Origin: Palaemon carinicauda
Taxonomy: Eukaryota; Arthropoda; Malacostraca; Decapoda; Palaemonidae
DNA: 64,000 nt
Reading direction: 5' to 3'
NCBI RefSeq assembly: GCF_036898095.1
Contig: NC_090725.1
Coordinates: 208,920,853 to 208,984,852 of the forward strand
Part shown: positions 12,126 to 22,456 of the stretch, piece after piece
Position numbering within the stretch: position 1 is the stretch's first letter
How the letters are laid out: every line of letters begins with the position of its first letter
Notes under the pieces: model-generated
Database searches by the model: none
What the model was told of the DNA's origin: nothing
Seen by the model: only the letters and a program-made list of their open reading frames with translations
Translations under genes and position numbers: made by a program

Positions 12126-12853
12126 GGGGCCACGTTGAGGCCGAAGGGCATGGCCCTGAAGGCGTAGCTTTTCCTTTGGAGTCGAAATCCTAGGTAGGAG
12201 GAAGCGTGGTGGTTCATTGGAACGTACCAGTAGGCAACCGCCAGGTCTTTGGAGACTGTGTAGGAACCTTGAGGTAGAAGGGTCCTTATCTGTTGGAGAG
12301 TCAGCATCTTGAACTTGTCGTTCGCTATGAACTTGTTGAGGGGGGATAAGTCTAGAATGACTCTGAGTTTATCGGAGTCCTTCTTGGGGACGCAAAACAG
12401 TCTCCCTTGGAACCTGGTTGACTTTACCCTCCTTATCACCTTCTTGTTTAAGAGATCTAGGAAATATTCTTCCAGAAGGGGGGTTGATTCTTGGAAGAAT
12501 TGCTGGAAGGTTGGGGGTGGTTGAGTCCAATCCAGCCTAGACCCTTCTTGACGATGCTGTGTGCCCAGGGATCGAAGGTCCAACGATCCTGGAATTGGCG
12601 GAGTCTTCCTCCCACCAGAAGTACTTCATTGCTTCTGGTATCCCGTGGGTTTACTGCCTCGGCCGCTAGCTCCCCTTCCTCCTCTGCCTCTGGAGGGACG
12701 GCGAGATGCGTCTCTGTCTGCACCTCTGTATGAGCCTCTACCTTTGGGACGAAAGGTAGTTGACTGTTGCTCGAAAGCAGGGGTGAAAACCGGCGACTGT
12801 GACAAGACCGGTTGGGTGACCAGCTGAAAGGTCTGCTGTGGCTGAGCAGCCAC
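10787..12853 (-). pseudogene. Reverse transcriptase / RNase H of copy 1
   Basis: RT motifs include SKDLAVAYWYVPM (motif A, catalytic Asp kept), AMPFGLNVAP and MAYLDDWLVWA (motif C). RNase H follows: an HTDAS-like first Asp, NILEAMAVLLTL as Glu, LTLDNSVVVRCL and VTADALSR. The C-terminal part (DLFATSDNNQLPRYVAP ... LVAPKWPRSNWYP) is the region DIRS elements carry after RNase H, sometimes described as methyltransferase-like. Compared with copy 2, one base is missing near 12537, which shifts the N-terminal frame, and a TAG at 11732-11734 splits RT from RNase H. It is otherwise well preserved. Confidence 0.82.
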
Positions 12854-14578
12854 TTGGGGAGTAGCGGATCCCGGAAACTGCCGTCTTTGTTGACGTTACT
12901 GGGGTTTCGGCTTGGAGGATTTCCTCTTAGGCTGAGGGCCGTCGTCCTGAGAGGATTTCCTTTTCTTTGACATGCCCCACTTGTGGAGAAGGTTCCTGTT
13001 CTCCGTGGCGGCCTTGTCGGTGATCTCTTTCACAAGGGAGGAGGGAAAGAGGTGCTTACCCCAGATGTTGGAGGAAATCAGCTTCCAGGGTTCGTGTCTC
13101 ACTGTGGCACTGGAGAACACGAATTCACGACAGGCTCTACGAGCCTTCGTGAAGCTGTACAGGTCTTTTACTACGGTCGCCAAATGTGTTTTGGCGAGAA
13201 CCATGTAGTAGTCAGGGACTCTAGTGTCACCGGCCATGACGTCGAGCTGTACCTGGAGGGACATGGATGCGGCGAGCCTTTCCTTCGTGTCATGTTCCTG
13301 ACGAAGGAGATGGTCATTAAGTTTCGGGAGGTCTTCGTTAAACTGACGGCCAGCTATCTCAGGTTCTAGTTTCCCTACCACGAATATATGCTGGACATCT
13401 TTCCAGTGTCGAACATCGGGGGGAGTAATCAGGGAGAAGGGTCTGCACTCCTCCAGTGCAGGGCAAAGTTTTCCTTCTTCCACTGCCTTATGTACCGCAG
13501 CGAAGGCCTTTTCCAAGAAGGGGAGGGTCGCATCGTCTGGTGCGACGTAGGTAGGGTGCTTCTTGCTAAGCGCCGGAAGTTTTGAGCTGGTAAAACCCCT
13601 ACTTTTTACTGTATTGGCCAGCATAGTCTGGGCCTTCGGGAGATCGAACACAATCACCTCCTTTGGTTCGGTCTCTTCTTTAGAGGCAGGTTCGGATCGA
13701 AGTCGGACATAACAGTCCGGATAAGCCACAAAATTCGGGAAGAATTCCACTACTTCCAGGACAATCGAGCCGATCTTCTCACTGATGAAGATCCTGCCTG
13801 TTGTAATTGGCATGTGCTCGGCATACCTCCAGGGGTTGGCGTCCGAGCATGCCGGGAGGTCCTTAACCGAAATCCTTTTCGGCTGCTTTGAACTTCCCAT
13901 GGTCCTGATGTATTCGTGTGTCTCACGGAGTTTCTTGTCCATGAGAGCTTTGAGCATTCGGAACATCTCCTGGGCGCTGGATGGGATGGGATCCGGGGTA
14001 GCGGAGGTAGACGGGAGTGATACATCCGTCAGTGTAGGAGTCGGTGTGGGGGTGGAAGGTGGAGCGACCTCCTGCTCCGACTCAGTGTATTCCACTTGGT
14101 CTTCCTCATAGTCCAATTCTTCGGCCATGAGGTTCCTCTCCGTGTTCTCCGACACTTCCGACATACGTTCCGCGTTGTCGGTATCCAGACGGCACTCGTG
14201 CATGGACTGGGCCATGACTACATCAGGTTCCACCGTTATCTGGACGGTGGGGATCTGATCCTTGGGGACCACAGAGTCTGGGGATGCCTTCGGGAAAAGC
14301 AAGGCCCTCAAGTCTTCGGTGGCAAGGTATGGTCCGGTGGCGTTCTTTTGGAAGCCACGCACCCACTTGCGTAGCTTCTCTCGAGAAGCGTCCCTAACCT
14401 TCGTTGAGGGAGGATTATTGAACGCCTCGACCAGGCGGCCCTTGCAGACTGTACAGTTCTGCGGGTCCCAAAACTTCAGATCGCCGTTCTTGTTGGCGCA
14501 AGGGGCGTGGGTCCTACACGCCGTGTGCCCGTAGAAGTGCGGGCGCTTCACTCCACAGAAACCGTGGTCGCATTTCAC
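12626..14578 (-). pseudogene. DIRS gag of copy 1 with premature TAA
   Basis: The first 560 codons match the copy 2 gag throughout: an N-terminal Cys/His cluster (C3, H5, C8, H14, H18, C21, H24, C27, C42, C45), LRKWVRGFQKNATGPYL, an acidic middle region and a basic tail. A CAA-to-TAA change at about 12896 truncates it. The remaining RG-rich tail (TTFRPKGRGSYRG ... SGRGSK) stays open to the normal TGA at 12626-12628. The first codon aligned to copy 2's ATG is GTG here, so ATG initiation at that point is not conserved. An AG with a pyrimidine tract lies immediately upstream. Confidence 0.82.
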
Positions 14579-16335
14579 GTACTCCTCCTGTAAGAGAAAG
14601 AGAACATGAGTATGGGGAAGTCATATTAATGACTTATATTCTAAAGTTAAGTATTAAAAGGTTAATTTTTAACTTAATCTTAAGTGATATAAACATTGTG
14701 ATGTTTGAGAGTGGAGCGGGAAATGAAGTAGATAGATACATACTCCGTATAACCCGCTCGGCTGGTTACCGTAACCTTATCCATAGGCAATTTGTTTGTG
14801 ACCGAGGACATAGGGTAGAATTCTCCATAGATTGCCAGGAAGGCAAAGGAATTCTAGAAGGAATTGCCAAGGATATAAAACTGGGACTGAGGCCACTCAG
14901 ACCATTGAATTGGGGATGTAGAAAACCCCATAGGGTAACGGTTTCCGGCAACCAGCAGTGCTAAGATACACACAGCATGCTGGAAAATTGTGATATGCAA
15001 GAAGAGAGCACGGCTACTAATAGAACGGTAAGACAATACCTATCTATTTATGTAGTCAAACCATCTGGTTGCAAGGTAGGGCTATCAGCATGTGTTGATA
15101 GCTAGGAGAAGGGGTGCAAGTCTCTTGGCGCCTCCGGAAAGCGCCGGCAGACCGGCGGCACGCCGGAGGCCGCTCCAGCAGAGTTTCTGGTATTAGTGAT
15201 GACAAATAGAGAAGTCAAGAGTAATGCCAGGATGGCGGCCGCCGGTACAACAGCGGAATGCCGGCGGGAGGCGGAGGCTCCGGTTGCCGGCTTGGTGACA
15301 GGGACAAGGGTGAGCTACAGCAGAACCGGACTGCCGGCAATGGATGCCGGCACACCGGGGGTCGGTCCGATAGACGGAAGACCGAAGCTAGGAGGTATGA
15401 GGGTAGGCCATCGGCTGTACGCCGACGGGAGGCGGCAACCCTCCGGCACACGGAGGGCTGTCGGCCACGGGGGGCAAGGAAGGTGTCACCAAGGGGGGAG
15501 GTCGGTATCGCCGACAGTAGAGGCGGCAAGGGACCGGCACCAGGACAGTGAAAGAGACAGAAGGAGGGATGTAGGAGTACGGACACGAACCCCAAGGCAT
15601 CCCACCTGAATGGGTTTACCCATGATAGGGGATAGCCCTATCACCTAGTGGCAGGGAGCCGCAGGCGGCCGGGAGCCAGTGTAGCCCAAGGAAGGGCTAG
15701 GGAACACCCAAGAGGGGGAGAACCCCTGCGGACAAAATGCATCCAGTGGCTAACCCCATAGGACACTATGAAGGGTATATGTACCAGAGCGGACTGCACA
15801 CAGGGACTCAAGGTAGCCCTATCACTCCACCCTAAGGAGGAGTTGTAGGACAGGGGACAGATGGGTATAGGCTAACCTAAGTATAGGCTAGGCCATACAA
15901 GAGATAGGAGGGGAGGGGAGAAGAAGAAGGGTCTTCCATAGGGGAGGTTCTGTACCAAAACGGCCACCAAGGAAGGGAGGACGCTCCCTAGCCTAAGGTA
16001 GGCAGCCTGGCTGAGAACGGTGCATGGGTACCGTTTCAAGCAAGGCACAGAACTAGCTCCCCCCAAGCCTAACCTAGAGCAGAGATATTACGCCCTGAAC
16101 CAGGAAGGTTGGAAGACGTATCGCTATTGCAGGGAAGGTCAGGAACCTAGCCTCAGCAATAGAGGAAGGGCAGGCCGTTCCTCATTCTCGGACGCAACCC
16201 TAAGGGGGGATCATTCCCTTAGGGAGGACAGAGAAGCGATAGGTACTCTGATATGAGCTTGACCCCCTTACGTGGTAGGGGGAGCAAGGCTACACAGAGG
16301 GAATGCCCTAAGGCAGGGGGTGAAGGGAGCATATA
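14579..16335 (-). promoter_or_regulatory. 5' leader of copy 1, GCCGGC-rich
   Basis: Non-coding leader homologous to 22457-24195 of copy 2. The stretch 15140-15540 is GC-rich and dense in GCCGGC-like motifs, unlike the AT-rich host DNA. On the minus strand it ends at gag with a pyrimidine tract and AG (14588-14589), which looks like a splice acceptor. No promoter motif can be assigned. Confidence 0.6.
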
Positions 16336-16798
16336 ACGGATTTTGAGCGAAGCGAAAAATCTATTTTTGGGTGAGATAGCCATGGCGTCCTGATGGAAGG
16401 TTCCTTTTTGGTAGCTTCCTTGGGTATATAACTACTAGATATTCCCAGAGAATTTAACCACAGGTTATCACAGAATTCTAACTTCTGGAGCGAGTATCCT
16501 AAAGGTTTCCCTTTTAAGACTTCGTAAATCAACAGGGGACGCATGTATTAACGCGCCACATAGCTATCTACACCCTAAACAGAGTTAACACTTCGGTGTG
16601 TAGGGGCGGAGAATAGTTGGGAGCCGTTCCACAGCTAATCTCGTTCGTGGCTACTTTTGGTACTCGAGACGTAAACAAACGGGCGCCATTGCTAAATGAC
16701 GTCACGTCCGTCGTCATCCTGAAGCCAGTTGCTTGCCGATCACCATGATACAGCAGAGCAGGGTGGGACCTAAAAACTGGACGAAGTAGCAGGGAGGG
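16336..16798 (-). repeat. Right ITR of copy 2
   Basis: This 0.46 kb segment is the inverted counterpart of the left ITR at 24781-25098, with matching stretches from about 16398 to 16720. Its outer 62 bp is a perfect inverted copy of the first part of the ICR and contains GCGAAGC at 16347-16353 within a hairpin. Taken alone with the ICR it imitates a 0.5 kb MITE with long TIRs. Confidence 0.85.
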
Positions 16799-16894
16799 TC
16801 CATCAGGACGCCATGGCTATCTCACCCAAAAATAGATTTTTCGCTTCGCTCAAAATCCGTTTTTTGGGCTCAAGCCATGGCGTCCTGATGGAAG
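16799..16894 (-). repeat. Internal complementary region (ICR) of copy 2
   Basis: About 96 bp, flanked by the inverted pair CCATCAGGACGCCATGGCT / AGCCATGGCGTCCTGATGG. The left part is complementary to the right ITR end and the right part to the left ITR end, as in DIRS-1, where the ICR is thought to template joining of the ends into a circle. The two halves meet at AAAATCC-GTT-TTTTGGGC (16852-16868). GCTTCGC, the complement of GCGAAGC, lies at 16843-16849. Confidence 0.85.
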
Positions 16895-17712
16895 AATACC
16901 AGAGAATCAATGTATCGTGGTAGATTTTCCCCTATTGGGTAAGTGCCAAAGGCTTTGAACAGGGTAGCATAGTAATCTTAATAAAAGAATCGTAGGGAAG
17001 AAACCTTCCTGCCCCCTTGGCAGTGAAGTTCCCACGGGCCATGCCGAGATCAAAGTGGTTATCGAAGGGCTATTCACCCTGCTAGAAGAACCTGAAGAAC
17101 TTGGAGACAAGACTGAATGGTTGGCATTCGTATAGGAACATTCTCGAAGGCAGACGAGTGGTGGTTGGACACTGTATGTAGAGGAGAATAGTTTTGTCTC
17201 TAAGGTATGAAGAGTAAGTATTCGTATTGGAATATTACATTGCAAAGGTGAATATATAATAAGGGTTAAGACCTTAGTATTCTTCATTAACCATAAGGAA
17301 GGGGATAATAAAAACTATGACAGACATGTATTTCATAGTATAAGTAGGAGCGGATTGAGACGCACAAGTAATAAAATAAGAATTTTATTTCACAATTGCA
17401 GAAATTTAAATGAATTGCAATAATAAGTAAAGTTAATTTACGACAAATTATAATGTACATAGTAATAAAGACTTGCTCTTGAATCTGAAAGGGAATTTCA
17501 AATTTATTAGTAGGCACTCGTTCTCGAGGAACGTCAGTCTTTAATTAAAACACATCATGCTCTAGGCATGCGGCACTCGTGTGACGACTATGACATTTCA
17601 CCTGGGATAAGAACAGTTATAAGAAAGCACTAAGTGTTTTCGACATCACTACGTATCGCTCGAGGGTCAACATAGGCACCCGAAGAGTTAGAGTCCCAAG
17701 TAACTCGCTGTT
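16895..17712 (-). other. 3' UTR of copy 2
   Basis: Non-coding sequence between the recombinase stop and the ICR. Parts match the 3' regions of copy 3 (about 28700-28932) and copy 4 (30015-30250 and 36985-37230), which helped to pair the split halves of copy 4. Open frames here have no family similarity. Confidence 0.65.
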
Positions 17713-20464
17713 CTATGCAGAGTTAGGTGCAGGTTTCATAACACTACCTGCGGCTACCACAAAATGTTTGACTTCGTGCACTTGTTTCGCATAATGTTTG
17801 AAGAAAACACGCGAGGACTTCCAGCCTGTGAAACTTTTAAGGCTTTCGAAGTCCATACTCTGAAAGAAATTCAGAGACGATGCAACTTTTCTAGGATCGT
17901 GACCGGCGGGTGTACTGTCAGGATCCGCTCTGCGGAATGAAGTAGGTGATTTTCGCTCTTAGTTGTTTCAGTGACAGGTCGCTGCCCGATGTTTCTCCTT
18001 TGAAGAGTTGGCCTCCACCAAAGTTCGAAGTTCTGCGAAGATAGACCTTGAGGCTCTCTACTGGGCATAGAGAGGCATCTTCCTTCAGGGGGCATATTCT
18101 CCAAGGGCCCCATCTTTTGGTGGGTAATTCGTTTTTGGCGAGAAACGTCGGATCCGGGGAGAGGGTAAGGTCTCCTGAATCAGTAAACAGGATATGACCC
18201 TCTTCTCTTGATAATGCCACTATTTCGCTGACTCGGGCTCCTGAAGCAAGAGCAAAGAGAAATATAACTTTCTGAGTCAGATCCTTGAGAGGGCATGAAT
18301 CATTATTCAAGTTGGAGGCGAATGACCAGGAGATCGGTTTCGGTGGGGGTGCTGGGCGTAGACGAGCGCCTGCTTTCGGCAGTTTATTGAAGATGTCGCT
18401 GGACAGATCAATTTGGAAGGCATACAACAGTGGTCTAGTCAAGGCCGATTTGCAAGTAGAAATCGTATTGGCTGCTAATCCCTGTCCATGAAGGTGAATA
18501 AAGAAGGACATGCAAAAATCAATGGTGATTTCCGTAGGATTTTTTGCCTTGACGAATGAGACCCATTTTCTCCAAGATGATTCGTATTGCCGTCTTGTGG
18601 ATTCGGTCTTGTATTCCTCGAGGAAGTCTAGACTTTTCTTCGAGATCCCAAACCTCTTTTTCGCGGCTAGGGAGAGAAAATCATGAGATGAAGGTCCTTG
18701 ATTTTCGATGATGAAGCGAAGACAGTCGACTTCTGTACTTGTTGGGAGAGAACTGGGCCCGGGAGAGGGATCAGCGTGGGCTGCAGCTCCGGGACCAGGG
18801 GGTACCAGTTGCTCCGGGGCCACTTGGGAGCCACTAGGGCCGCTGTCCCTTTGAAGGTTCTCAGCTTGGAGAGGACTTTTAGCAGAAGGTTGGTGGGAGG
18901 GAACAGGTAGATCTTGGACCATCTGTTCCAATCCAGGGACATGGCGTCCACCGCCTCTGCCTTGGGGTCCTCGTACGGGGCCACATAACGAGGAAGTTGA
19001 TTGTTGTCGCTCGTTGCGAAGAGATCGATCTGAAGTTCCGGGACTTGGTGGGAGATGAAGGAGAATGATCTTGCGTCTAGAGACCATTCTGACTCTATCG
19101 GGCTTGTCCGGGATAGAGCGTCCGCCGTCACGTTGCGGAATCCTTGTAGGTGAACTGCAGATAGGTGCCACTTCTTCCTCTCTGTCAGACGGAAGATTGT
19201 TAGAAGCACCTGATTTATCGGGGGCGATCTTGAGCCTTGGCGATTGAGACATCGAACTACCACCGAGTTGTCTAGGGTTAGACGAATATGGATCGAGGGA
19301 GGCGGGGAGAGTTTCTTCAGTGTTTGGAGGACCGCCATGGCCTCCAAGATGTTGATGTGAAACGTCTTGAACAGTGGAGACCACGTGCCTTGAGCCTGTT
19401 TCTGGTGGGAGTGACCTCCCCAACCCTCCAGCGAAGCGTCCGTGTGGATGTTGAGTGATGGAGGTGGGTGTTGAAGAGGGATGGACCTTTTCAGGGCCTT
19501 TGCCTCCGACCACGGCTTGAGGAGAAGTCAAAGTCTGTTTGGGAGCCGTCTCTTGAGGTCTCTTCGAGCGATGGATGCAGAACGTCTCCAGACTCCCGCG
19601 GCATCCTTTAGCTGTGCACAAAGCACCGGGTTTGTCACTGAGGCGAACTGTAGAGAGCCTAGAACTCGTTCCTGCTGGCGTCTTGAGATCCGCTTGGATT
19701 TCAGTAGTCGCTTGACAGACCCTGCTATTTCCTTCCTTTTCTTCTGGGGGATGGAAAGGCGGTGTGACTGAAGGTTCCACTGGATTCCTAACCATTGGAA
19801 CTTCTGAGCTGGAGAGAGGCGAGATTTCTTCCCGTTTATCTTGAATCCCAGGTGTTCTAGGTACCGGGTGACTTTGCTGCAGGATTTTAAACAATCCTCG
19901 GGCGATGGAGCCCAGACTAGCCAATCGTCGAGGTAGGCCATCACCTGGACGTCTTGGAGGCGGAGCTGTTGTACTATGGCGTCCGCCAGCTTTGTGAAGA
20001 TCCGAGGGGCCATGTTGAGGCCGAAGGGCATGGCCCTGAAGGCGTAGCTTTTCCTTTGGAGTCGAAATCCTAGGTAGGAGGAAGCGTGATGGTTCATTGG
20101 AACGTGCCAGTAGGCATCCGCCAGGTCTATGGAGACCGTGTAAGAACCTCGAGGCAGAAGGGTCCTTATCTGTTGAAGAGTCAGCATCTTGAACTTGTCG
20201 TTCGCTATGAACTTGTTGAGGGGGGATAAGACCAGAATAACTCTGAGTTTGTCGGAGTCTTTCTTGGGGATGCAAAACAGTCTCCCTTGGAACCTGGTGG
20301 ACTTTACCTTCCTTATCACCTTCTTGTTCAAGAGATCTAGGACATATTCTTCCAGAAGGGGGGTTGATCGTTGGAAGAATTGCTGGAAGGTTGGGGGTGG
20401 TTGAGTCCAACTCCAGCCTAGACCTTTCTTGACGATGCTGTGTGCCCAGGGATCGAAGGTCCAA
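17713..20464 (-). pseudogene. Tyrosine recombinase of copy 2 with long upstream overlapping frame
   Basis: The frame is open for 848 codons from an ATG at 20464 and overlaps RT/RNase H in another frame for about 1.8 kb. It lies in the same phase as gag, from which one TGA (20507-20509) separates it. The recombinase proper begins near DFLEEYKTESTRRQ and contains FALASGARVSEIVALS (catalytic Arg). A 1-nt insertion near 17936 closes the frame at 17918. In the next frame AGHDPRKVASSLNF (H-x-x-R) and FFKHYAKQ (Tyr nucleophile) continue to a TAG at 17713-17715. All catalytic residues are thus present but split. The enzyme would integrate circular cDNA. Confidence 0.82.
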
Positions 20465-20823
20465 CGATCCTGGAATTGGCGGAGTCTTCCTCCCACCGGA
20501 AGCACTTCATTGCTTCTGGTGTCCCGAGGGCTTACTGCCTCGGCCGCTAGCTCCCCTTCCTCCTCTGCCTCTGGAGGGGCGGCGAGATGCGTCTCTGCTT
20601 GCACCCTTGTTTGAGCCTCTACCTTTGGGACGAAAGGTAGTTGTCCGTTGCTCAAAGGCAGGGGTGAAAACCGGTGACTGGGACAAGACCGGTTGGGTGA
20701 CCAACTGAAAGGTCTGTTGTGGCTGAGCAGCCACTTGGGGAGTAGCGGGTCCCGGAAACTGTCGTCGCTGTTGACGTTGCTGGGGGTTTTGCTTGGAGGG
20801 TTTCCTCTTAGGTTGAAGGCCAT
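18667..20823 (-). pseudogene. Reverse transcriptase / RNase H of copy 2 (single TGA)
   Basis: Opening within the last 0.3 kb of gag, this frame runs 431 codons to a TGA at 19528-19530 and then stays open to 18667. RT motifs are KVKSTRFQGRLFCIPKK, SIDLADAYWHVP (residues 231-242), AMPFGLNMAP and MAYLDDW (YLDD at 297-300). RNase H has an HTDAS-like Asp, NILEAMAV, LTLDNSVV and VTADALSR. The tail (DLFATSDNNQ ... LVAPKWPRSNW) is the DIRS-specific post-RNase H region. Copies 1 and 3 have a sense codon where this TGA falls, so it is a recent nonsense change. Translation may start inside gag or need frameshifting; neither can be decided here. Confidence 0.85.
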
Positions 20824-22456
20824 CGTCCTGAGAGGATTTCCTCTTTTTTGACATGCCCCACTTATTGAGAAGGTTCCTATTCTCAGTGGCAGCCTTGTCA
20901 GTGATCTCTTTCACGAGATCGGAGGGGAAGAGGTGTTTACCCCAGATGTTGGAGGAAATCAGCCTCCGGGGTTCGTGTTTCACAGTGGCACTTGAGAACA
21001 CGAATTCTCGACAGGCTCTCCGAGCCTTCATGAAGTGGTACAAGTCCTTCACCAGAGTCGCCATGTGGGATTTGGCGAGTACCATGTAGTGGTCTGGGAC
21101 TCTGGTGTCACCAGCCATGACATCAAGTTGTACCTGGTGGGACATGGATGCTGCGAGCCTTATCTTCGTATCTTGTTCCCGACGAAGGAGATAGTCGTTG
21201 AGTTTCGGGAGGTCTTCGTTAAACTGACGTCCGGCTACGTCAGGATCTAGCTTTGCCACCACGAAGGTATGCTGGATATCCTTCCAGTGTAGAGCGTCGG
21301 GGGGAGTTACTATGGAGAAGGGTCTGCACTCCTCCAGTGTAGGGCAGGGTTTTCCTTCTTCCACAGTCTTGTGGCACGCAGGGAAGGCCTTTTCCGTGAA
21401 GGGAAGGACTGCATCGTCGGGTGCAACGTAAGTAGGGTGCTTCTTGCTCAAGGCCGGAAGCTTAGAGCAGGTAAAACCTCTACTTTTGAATGCGGTGGCT
21501 AGCATAGCCTGGGCCTTCGAGAGATCGAACACTATCACTTCCTTGGGTTCTGTCTCTTCTTTAGAGGCAGGTTCAGAACGAAGCCGGACGTAACAGTCCG
21601 GGTAAGCCTCAAAGTTCGGGAAGAACTCCACATCTTCCAGGGGGACCGTGCCGATCTTATCGCTGATAAAGATCCTGCCGGTCGCGATAACCATATGCTC
21701 GGCATACCTCCAAGGGTTGGTATGTGAGCATGCAGGGAGGTCCTTAACCGAGATCTTCTTCGGTTCTTTGGACCCTCCCATGGACCTGATGAACTCGTGA
21801 GTCTCTTTAAGTCTGTCATCCATAATGGCTTTAATCATCCGGAACATCTCTTGGGCGGATGGGATGGGTTCCGGGGTAGCGGAGGTAGACGGGAGAAACA
21901 CTTCCGTCGGTGTAGGAGTAGGGGCGGTGATGGAAGGCGGAGCGACCTCCTGCTCCGACTCGGCGTATTCCACCTGGTCCTCTTCATCTTCCGCGCCTTG
22001 GGCCATGAGGGTCTTCTCCGTGTCCTCCGAAATATACGACATGTGTTCATCTTTCTCGGAATCCAGGCGACACTCGTGCATGGACTGGGCCATGATTACG
22101 TCTGGTTCCACCGTGATCTGGACGGTGGGGATCTGGTCTTTGGGTACCACAGAATCAGGGGAGGCCTTTGGGAACAGTAGGGCCCTCATTTCTTCAGTGG
22201 CCAGGTATGGTCCAGTGGCGTTCTTTTGGAAGCCACGCACCCACTTGCGTAGCTTATCCCGAGAAGCGTCCCTGATCTCCGCTGAGGGAGGGTTATGAAA
22301 GGCATCGACTAGGCGATCCTGGCAGACCGTACAGTTCTGCGGGTCCCAGAACTTCAGATCCCCTTTCTTGTTGGCACAAGGGGCGTGGGTCCTACACGCT
22401 GTATGCCCGTAGAAGTGCGGACGCTTCACTGCACAGAAGCCGTGGTCACACTTCAT
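20507..22456 (-). CDS. DIRS gag of copy 2 (649 codons, intact)
   Basis: This is the structural protein that packages DIRS RNA. The N-terminus has a Cys/His cluster (C3, H5, C8, H14, H18, C21, H24, C27, C42, C45) that probably binds zinc. KLRKWVRGFQKNATGPYL follows, then an acidic Glu-rich segment near 140-200, conserved VKDLPACSHTNPWRYAEHM, VYVAPDDA-like and TRVPDHYMVLAKSHMAT blocks, and a tail with KKRKSS and RG/SR-rich repeats suited to nucleic acid binding. The ATG at 22454-22456 lies only about 10 nt after a pyrimidine-AG. The frame is open upstream of the ATG, and copies 1 and 4 lack this ATG, so the true start may be in an upstream exon. Confidence 0.85.
   Translation of the reverse strand: MKCDHGFCAVKRPHFYGHTACRTHAPCANKKGDLKFWDPQNCTVCQDRLVDAFHNPPSAEIRDASRDKLRKWVRGFQKNATGPYLATEEMRALLFPKASPDSVVPKDQIPTVQITVEPDVIMAQSMHECRLDSEKDEHMSYISEDTEKTLMAQGAEDEEDQVEYAESEQEVAPPSITAPTPTPTEVFLPSTSATPEPIPSAQEMFRMIKAIMDDRLKETHEFIRSMGGSKEPKKISVKDLPACSHTNPWRYAEHMVIATGRIFISDKIGTVPLEDVEFFPNFEAYPDCYVRLRSEPASKEETEPKEVIVFDLSKAQAMLATAFKSRGFTCSKLPALSKKHPTYVAPDDAVLPFTEKAFPACHKTVEEGKPCPTLEECRPFSIVTPPDALHWKDIQHTFVVAKLDPDVAGRQFNEDLPKLNDYLLRREQDTKIRLAASMSHQVQLDVMAGDTRVPDHYMVLAKSHMATLVKDLYHFMKARRACREFVFSSATVKHEPRRLISSNIWGKHLFPSDLVKEITDKAATENRNLLNKWGMSKKRKSSQDDGLQPKRKPSKQNPQQRQQRRQFPGPATPQVAAQPQQTFQLVTQPVLSQSPVFTPAFEQRTTTFRPKGRGSNKGASRDASRRPSRGRGGRGASGRGSKPSGHQKQ

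Larger units (their letters stand above)
10322..16335 (-). mobile_element. DIRS family 1, copy 1 (3'-truncated; right-hand portion displaced to 25135-26075)
   Basis: A minus-strand DIRS element reads gag, RT/RNase H and recombinase from high to low coordinates. It is cut at 10322, immediately after the recombinase GARVSEI box, so the rest of the recombinase, the ICR and the right ITR are missing. At 16335 it is interrupted by copy 2; its 5' terminal 940 bp resume at 25135. Joining the two sides restores the sequence that copy 2 itself has at 24191-24202. Confidence 0.85.

Noticed and set aside
10387..14534. Plus-strand open frames across copies 1 and 2 (also 18285-22298, 33101-34982 and 40493-42121)
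   Set aside because: They are antisense shadows of gag and pol with no family similarity.
16335..16861. A 0.5 kb MITE with perfect 62 bp TIRs (also 28969-29510)
   Set aside because: The segments sit at the 3' ends of DIRS copies, and their inner body is the inverted left ITR. They are the right ITR plus part of the ICR, not independent elements.
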